Assembly: GCA_038253825.1 (NCBI GenBank)
Contig: JBBSGT010000056.1
Location: 1 to 7,330 of the forward strand
From: JACDET01 sp038253825
GTDB taxonomy: Bacteria; Patescibacteriota; Microgenomatia; Levybacterales; UBA12049
Direction: 5' to 3'
Length of the DNA stretch: 7,330 bases
The notes beneath the pieces are model-generated. The model had not been told where the DNA came from. It saw nothing but the letters and a program-made list of their open reading frames with translations, and ran no database searches. The translations under genes were made by a program, and so were the position numbers. This document shows, piece by piece, positions 4,715 through 7,330 of this stretch. The stretch's first letter is position 1. Every line of letters starts with the position of its first letter.

Positions 4715-6103
4715 ATGGTTCGAACAAGAATAGCACCGAGTCCAACAGGGTACCCACATATCGGAACAATCTATCAAGCTCTATTTAACTATGCCTTTGC
4801 GAAGAAAAATAATGGTAAATTTCTTATTCGGATTGAGAATACCGATAGGGCGCGTTTTGTGGAAGGCGCAGAGGAAGTTATTTTTGAAGCAATTGATTGG
4901 TTTGGTCTTACAGAAAACGAAAGTTCTCGAAAGGTTGGTGAGTATGGTCCCTATCGCCAATCCGAGCGTTTAGAGATCTATCATACGTATGCGCAAGAGC
5001 TTATCGATAAAGACTTCGCATATTTTGCTTACTATGCAAAAGCAGATGCAGGACAAAAGAAAGATTATACGCACACAGTGGTGGAAAAAAAGAAAGTAAC
5101 GACCCAAGCACCCCCAAAGACAATTGCTGAGATGATCAAGCGGGGAGATTGGATACTGCGCATGCGTGCGCCAAAGGATAAAGATACCGTTGTTCATGAT
5201 GAAATTCGTGGTGAGATTGTATTTACTCCAGACCAAGTTACTGAACAAGTGCTTGTTAAATCCGACGGCTTTCCAACGTATCATTTGGCCGCAATTGTCG
5301 ATGATCATTTGATGGGAATTACCCATGTAGTTCGTGGTGAAGAATGGATTTCTTCCGCACCAAAGCATGTTTTGCTCTATCGATATTTTGGTTGGGATAT
5401 TCCCAAACTCTATCATACCCCAACTCTTCGAAATCCGGATAAATCTAAATTATCAAAAAGACATGGCCATACCAATGTCCAATGGTTTCGAGAAGAAGGC
5501 TACCTGCCTGAGGCAATTCTTAATTTCTTGGCTTTGATGGGATGGACACATCCTGAAGAAAAAGAAGTTTTTTCTATGGAAGAGTTTATTTCTCTTTTTG
5601 AGCTAAAAGATATCAGACAGGTCGGTCCGATTTTCGATCTGACAAAATTAACGTGGATGAACGGGGAGTATATCAGAAAAATGGATGTAGCAAGTTTGGT
5701 AGCGGAATTGAAAGAGTTTTACTCTTTTGTAGATCAATCACTCGAGAGTCTGGATGAAAAAACACTTTTTGCAATAGTATCCATTGCTCAGTCACGTATT
5801 GCAACTTTGAAAGAATTTTATCCGCTTATCTCGCACTTTCTTCCTGAGGCCAAGTTTCATATAACTACTGATGAAGACAAAAAAATAGCAGAGACATTAA
5901 AAGATGAATTTCTAAAAATAGAGAGATGGAATAAGGAGACAATTCTGGAGGCATTGCGGATTATTTTAAAAACTCATAGCATTCGTATGCCTATTTTGTA
6001 TACAATAATAACAGGACACGAGCGTGGGCTACCTTTGCCTGAATCTTTGGAGATTTTGGGTAAAGAGACGAGCCTAGATCGTCTGAACAAAGCTTTATCA
6101 TGA
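4715..6103 (+). CDS. gltX: Glutamate-tRNA ligase (class I, probably non-discriminating)
   Basis: A cytoplasmic enzyme that attaches Glu to tRNA-Glu and, if non-discriminating, to tRNA-Gln for GatCAB amidation. The 462-residue length fits the bacterial family. It starts with the Rossmann motif RIAPSPTG (5-12) and HIGT (15-18), then FLIRIENTD (36-44), GFPTYHLAAIVDDHLMGITH (185-204), VVRGEEW (205-211), and the second signature KLSKRHG (245-251), a KMSKS variant. The C-terminal all-helical anticodon-binding part covers about 330-462. The loop that carries zinc-binding Cys in some bacterial GluRS reads FAYFAYYAKA (101-110) with no Cys, so this is a zinc-free form. ATG 4715 is chosen over an in-frame ATG at 4658 because conserved sequence begins here and the promoter lies between. 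The stop overlaps the next gene by 4 bases (ATGA), suggesting translational coupling. Confidence 0.95.
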   Translation: MVRTRIAPSPTGYPHIGTIYQALFNYAFAKKNNGKFLIRIENTDRARFVEGAEEVIFEAIDWFGLTENESSRKVGEYGPYRQSERLEIYHTYAQELIDKDFAYFAYYAKADAGQKKDYTHTVVEKKKVTTQAPPKTIAEMIKRGDWILRMRAPKDKDTVVHDEIRGEIVFTPDQVTEQVLVKSDGFPTYHLAAIVDDHLMGITHVVRGEEWISSAPKHVLLYRYFGWDIPKLYHTPTLRNPDKSKLSKRHGHTNVQWFREEGYLPEAILNFLALMGWTHPEEKEVFSMEEFISLFELKDIRQVGPIFDLTKLTWMNGEYIRKMDVASLVAELKEFYSFVDQSLESLDEKTLFAIVSIAQSRIATLKEFYPLISHFLPEAKFHITTDEDKKIAETLKDEFLKIERWNKETILEALRIILKTHSIRMPILYTIITGHERGLPLPESLEILGKETSLDRLNKALS

Positions 6104-6687
6104 TAGCACTTGCACAAGTTATTTCATTTCTTTTTAATCCGGTTATGCTGCTGGTATTCGTTCCGCTGCTGCTTGTTTATAAAACCACCGGCAATGTCGT
6201 GTGGGCCATGGCCTGGACTGGGTATACAATGATCTTTCTTTTGGCGATGACCTTCTTTATTATTTATGGTGTTCACAAAAAGATTTTTACTGATCTTGAT
6301 GTCTCCAAAAGAACACAACGGCCACTTCTGTTCGGTGTGGGTATGGTTATGACATTGTTTTATCTTGGAGGATTGCTTTTTCTCAATGGGCCAAAGATTT
6401 TAATTGTCGTTTCTTTAGGTGTTATTATCAGTGTCGTTCTTGCGTCATTTATTAATACGAAATTAAAAATGAGTATCCATGTCGCGACAGTAGCCGCTCT
6501 TATTTTTGCACTCGCAATTATTTATCAAGGATATTATTTTATTTCACTCCTGCTAATCCCGGTTGTCGCGTGGGCACGTGTTTATATCAAACGGCACACG
6601 CTCCCTGAAACAATTGTTGGCGGTATCTTTGGAATTTTGTTATCATTTGGAATGTACATCTTAATCGTACGGGTAATTGGCTATTAA
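6100..6687 (+). CDS. PAP2-superfamily membrane phosphatase
   Basis: An integral membrane protein of 195 residues with about six hydrophobic segments (roughly 5-26, 34-56, 77-95, 98-117, 129-158 and 172-191). Three PAP2-like elements appear in order: KRTQRP (70-75) as motif 1, SIH (125-127) as the PSGH-type motif, and ARVYIKRH-x3-E (159-170), matching the R-x5-H core of motif 3. Motif 1 is not a strict K-x6-RP and motif 3 ends in Glu where Asp is usual, so this is a divergent member. Known relatives hydrolyse lipid phosphates or pyrophosphates, including undecaprenyl pyrophosphate. The neighbouring DgkA/UdpK gene 2 bp downstream makes a role in C55 carrier recycling plausible, but the substrate is inferred. 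Its ATG overlaps the gltX stop, and no Shine-Dalgarno sequence is seen, so it probably depends on coupling to gltX translation. Confidence 0.75.
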   Translation: MIALAQVISFLFNPVMLLVFVPLLLVYKTTGNVVWAMAWTGYTMIFLLAMTFFIIYGVHKKIFTDLDVSKRTQRPLLFGVGMVMTLFYLGGLLFLNGPKILIVVSLGVIISVVLASFINTKLKMSIHVATVAALIFALAIIYQGYYFISLLLIPVVAWARVYIKRHTLPETIVGGIFGILLSFGMYILIVRVIGY

Positions 6688-6689
6688 CT

Positions 6690-7058
6690 ATGATCGACGG
6701 AAGAAGATTTATCAAATCATTTAAACACGCGTTTGACGGTATCCATCATGCTTTCAAAAATGATCAAAATCTTTTAGTACATTTGATGGTCGCGTTCATT
6801 GTGATTAATGCCAGTATTGCGTTGCATGTCTCAGGATATGAGATGGGAATTTTGGGACTCACAATTATGATGGTAATCATGGCTGAGATGGTAAATTCAG
6901 CGATTGAACGAATGGTTGATCTTATTACCAAAGAACACAGAATGGAGGCCAAAATAGCCAAAGATGTCGCTGCAGGAATGGTACTTTTGACCGCAATTGC
7001 CGCCATAATCATCGGTTCCCTTATTTTTCTTCCCTATATTCTCAAACTTTTTCATTAA
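6690..7058 (+). CDS. dgkA: Diacylglycerol/undecaprenol kinase family protein
   Basis: A small membrane kinase of 122 residues with three transmembrane helices (about 29-47, 52-68 and 94-116), the normal size for the DgkA/UdpK family. The hallmark AEMVNSAIERMVD (65-77) supplies Glu66, Asn69 and Glu73 of the active site, and AKD (90-92) is the second conserved nucleotide-binding patch. The N-terminal helix region F-x-H-A-F-x-G-I and the following DQNLLVHL resemble the Gram-positive undecaprenol-kinase form, in which E-x-N-x-x-x-H is usual; here Asp25 replaces Glu. It likely phosphorylates undecaprenol to undecaprenyl phosphate using ATP. It starts 2 bp after the PAP2 stop, the third gene of the gltX operon. 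No clear terminator follows; a weak AAAG/CTTT pairing near 7061-7079 is not convincing. Confidence 0.9.
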   Translation: MIDGRRFIKSFKHAFDGIHHAFKNDQNLLVHLMVAFIVINASIALHVSGYEMGILGLTIMMVIMAEMVNSAIERMVDLITKEHRMEAKIAKDVAAGMVLLTAIAAIIIGSLIFLPYILKLFH

Positions 7059-7095
7059 TCAAAGAGATCAAATAGCTTTTTGTCCCATATTTTAG

Positions 7096-7101
7096 TAAAA
7101 T
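7096..7101 (+). promoter_or_regulatory. Possible -10 box for tRNA-Gln
   Basis: TAAAAT (5 of 6) would start transcription near 7108, leaving a 5' leader of about 14 nt before the tRNA. It forms half of the palindrome ATTTTA-G-TAAAAT (7089-7101). No good -35 sits at the right spacing (7073-7078 is TAGCTT), so readthrough from the gltX operon is equally likely. Confidence 0.3.
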
Positions 7102-7121
7102 AGCTTCACGATTTAAATTAT

Positions 7122-7195
7122 TGCCAAGTCGTCTAATGGTAGGACAACGGACTCTGAATCCGTTTATTCTGGTTCGAATCCAGGCTTGGCAGCCA
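7122..7195 (+). tRNA. tRNA-Gln (anticodon CTG)
   Basis: A full cloverleaf folds: acceptor TGCCAAG (7122-7128) with CTTGGCA (7185-7191), D stem GTC/GAC (7131-7133, 7143-7145), anticodon stem ACGGA/TCCGT around loop CTCTGAA (7152-7158), a 4-base variable loop, T arm TCTGG-TTCGAAT-CCAGG, discriminator G (7192) and a genome-encoded CCA (7193-7195). Anticodon CTG (7154-7156) reads CAG. The U1-A72 pair and G73 are typical of bacterial tRNA-Gln, and U1-A72 is a known recognition feature for GatCAB. With gltX nearby and no glutaminyl-tRNA synthetase in view, this fits indirect Gln-tRNA formation, though a glnS elsewhere cannot be excluded. Confidence 0.95.
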
Positions 7196-7199
7196 AGAC

Positions 7200-7221
7200 G
7201 GGCACCATCGCAACCGTGCCC
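7200..7221. repeat. GC-rich hairpin 3' of tRNA-Gln
   Basis: GGGCAC (7200-7205) and GTGCCC (7216-7221) form a perfect 6-bp stem with a 10-base loop, starting 4 bases after the encoded CCA. The following sequence TCATGATTC is not a T-run, so it is not a canonical terminator. It could aid 3' processing or transcription stop, or belong to a downstream gene's leader. Confidence 0.4.
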
Positions 7222-7270
7222 TCATGATTCACACCCTCAAAATGCCCTTTTTCGGCCTTCTTCTATATCT

Positions 7271-7299
7271 CTGGTAAAAGCTCTAATTTTCCGGTAAAA
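7271..7299 (+). repeat. Two short direct repeats CYGGTAAAA, 20 bp apart
   Basis: CTGGTAAAA (7271-7279) and CCGGTAAAA (7291-7299) sit exactly 20 bp apart, about two helical turns, in a gene-free AT-rich stretch at the right edge. They could be tandem operator half-sites or promoter parts of a gene beyond the window. The rest of 7222-7330 shows no gene I can support. Confidence 0.25.
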
Positions 7300-7330
7300 T
7301 ATACAAGTTATTACAATTAATTATAAGTTA

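Noticed and set aside
4970..5416. 148-codon reverse-strand frame inside gltX
   Set aside because: It is antisense to the highly conserved GluRS catalytic core, so a frame shadow.
7200..7221. Canonical terminator after tRNA-Gln
   Set aside because: The hairpin is real but lacks a following T-run on the forward strand, so I list it only as a repeat.
1..7330. CRISPR array or tandem repeat array
   Set aside because: No regularly spaced repeat units of 20 bases or more are seen anywhere in the window.

Overview
The window looks like a core-genome stretch of a Candidate Phyla Radiation (Patescibacteria) bacterium, most likely Microgenomates. This is inferred from the protein style, not from any search. 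Supporting signs are a shortened AspRS, a D,D-carboxypeptidase with a long lysine-rich cytoplasmic tail, AT-rich sequence, very short intergenic gaps, a tRNA-Gln next to a GluRS (suggesting the indirect GatCAB route to Gln-tRNA), and no convincing Shine-Dalgarno sequence before any main gene. UGA is used as a normal stop (gltX) and UGG as Trp, so this is not a UGA-recoding lineage.

Layout. Positions 1-738 read leftward. They hold the 5' end of a possible transposase running off the left edge, an unrecognised 146-residue protein, and a leader region containing a 12-codon ORF, an antiterminator/terminator pair and a strong promoter. That promoter shares its -35 bases with the rightward promoter of aspS (810-2222). 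Next comes a D-Ala-D-Ala carboxypeptidase-like gene (2297-3481), convergent with an unrecognised membrane-anchored envelope protein (4676-3498, leftward). That gene is divergent from a rightward operon: gltX (4715-6103), a PAP2-type phosphatase (6100-6687) and dgkA/undecaprenol kinase (6690-7058). The genes of this operon overlap or nearly touch. A tRNA-Gln(CTG) with an encoded CCA end follows at 7122-7195. The last 135 bases hold a GC-rich hairpin and short repeats but no gene I can support.

The genes serve two themes. Translation is represented by AspRS (probably non-discriminating), GluRS (probably non-discriminating) and tRNA-Gln. The cell envelope is represented by the carboxypeptidase, the anchored extracytoplasmic protein, and the PAP2 plus DgkA pair, which fits turnover of the C55 lipid carrier.

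The most interesting signals are regulatory. The first is the leftward leader at about 738-611, where a 12-residue ORF (MSLLGRWAVRDW) encodes the 5' arm of an antiterminator in exactly its last four codons, followed by a competing intrinsic terminator. The second is a pair of divergent promoter knots. One has overlapping -35 boxes. The other has interleaved promoters in a 38-bp gap, both predicted to start transcription on the A of the start codon, giving leaderless mRNAs.
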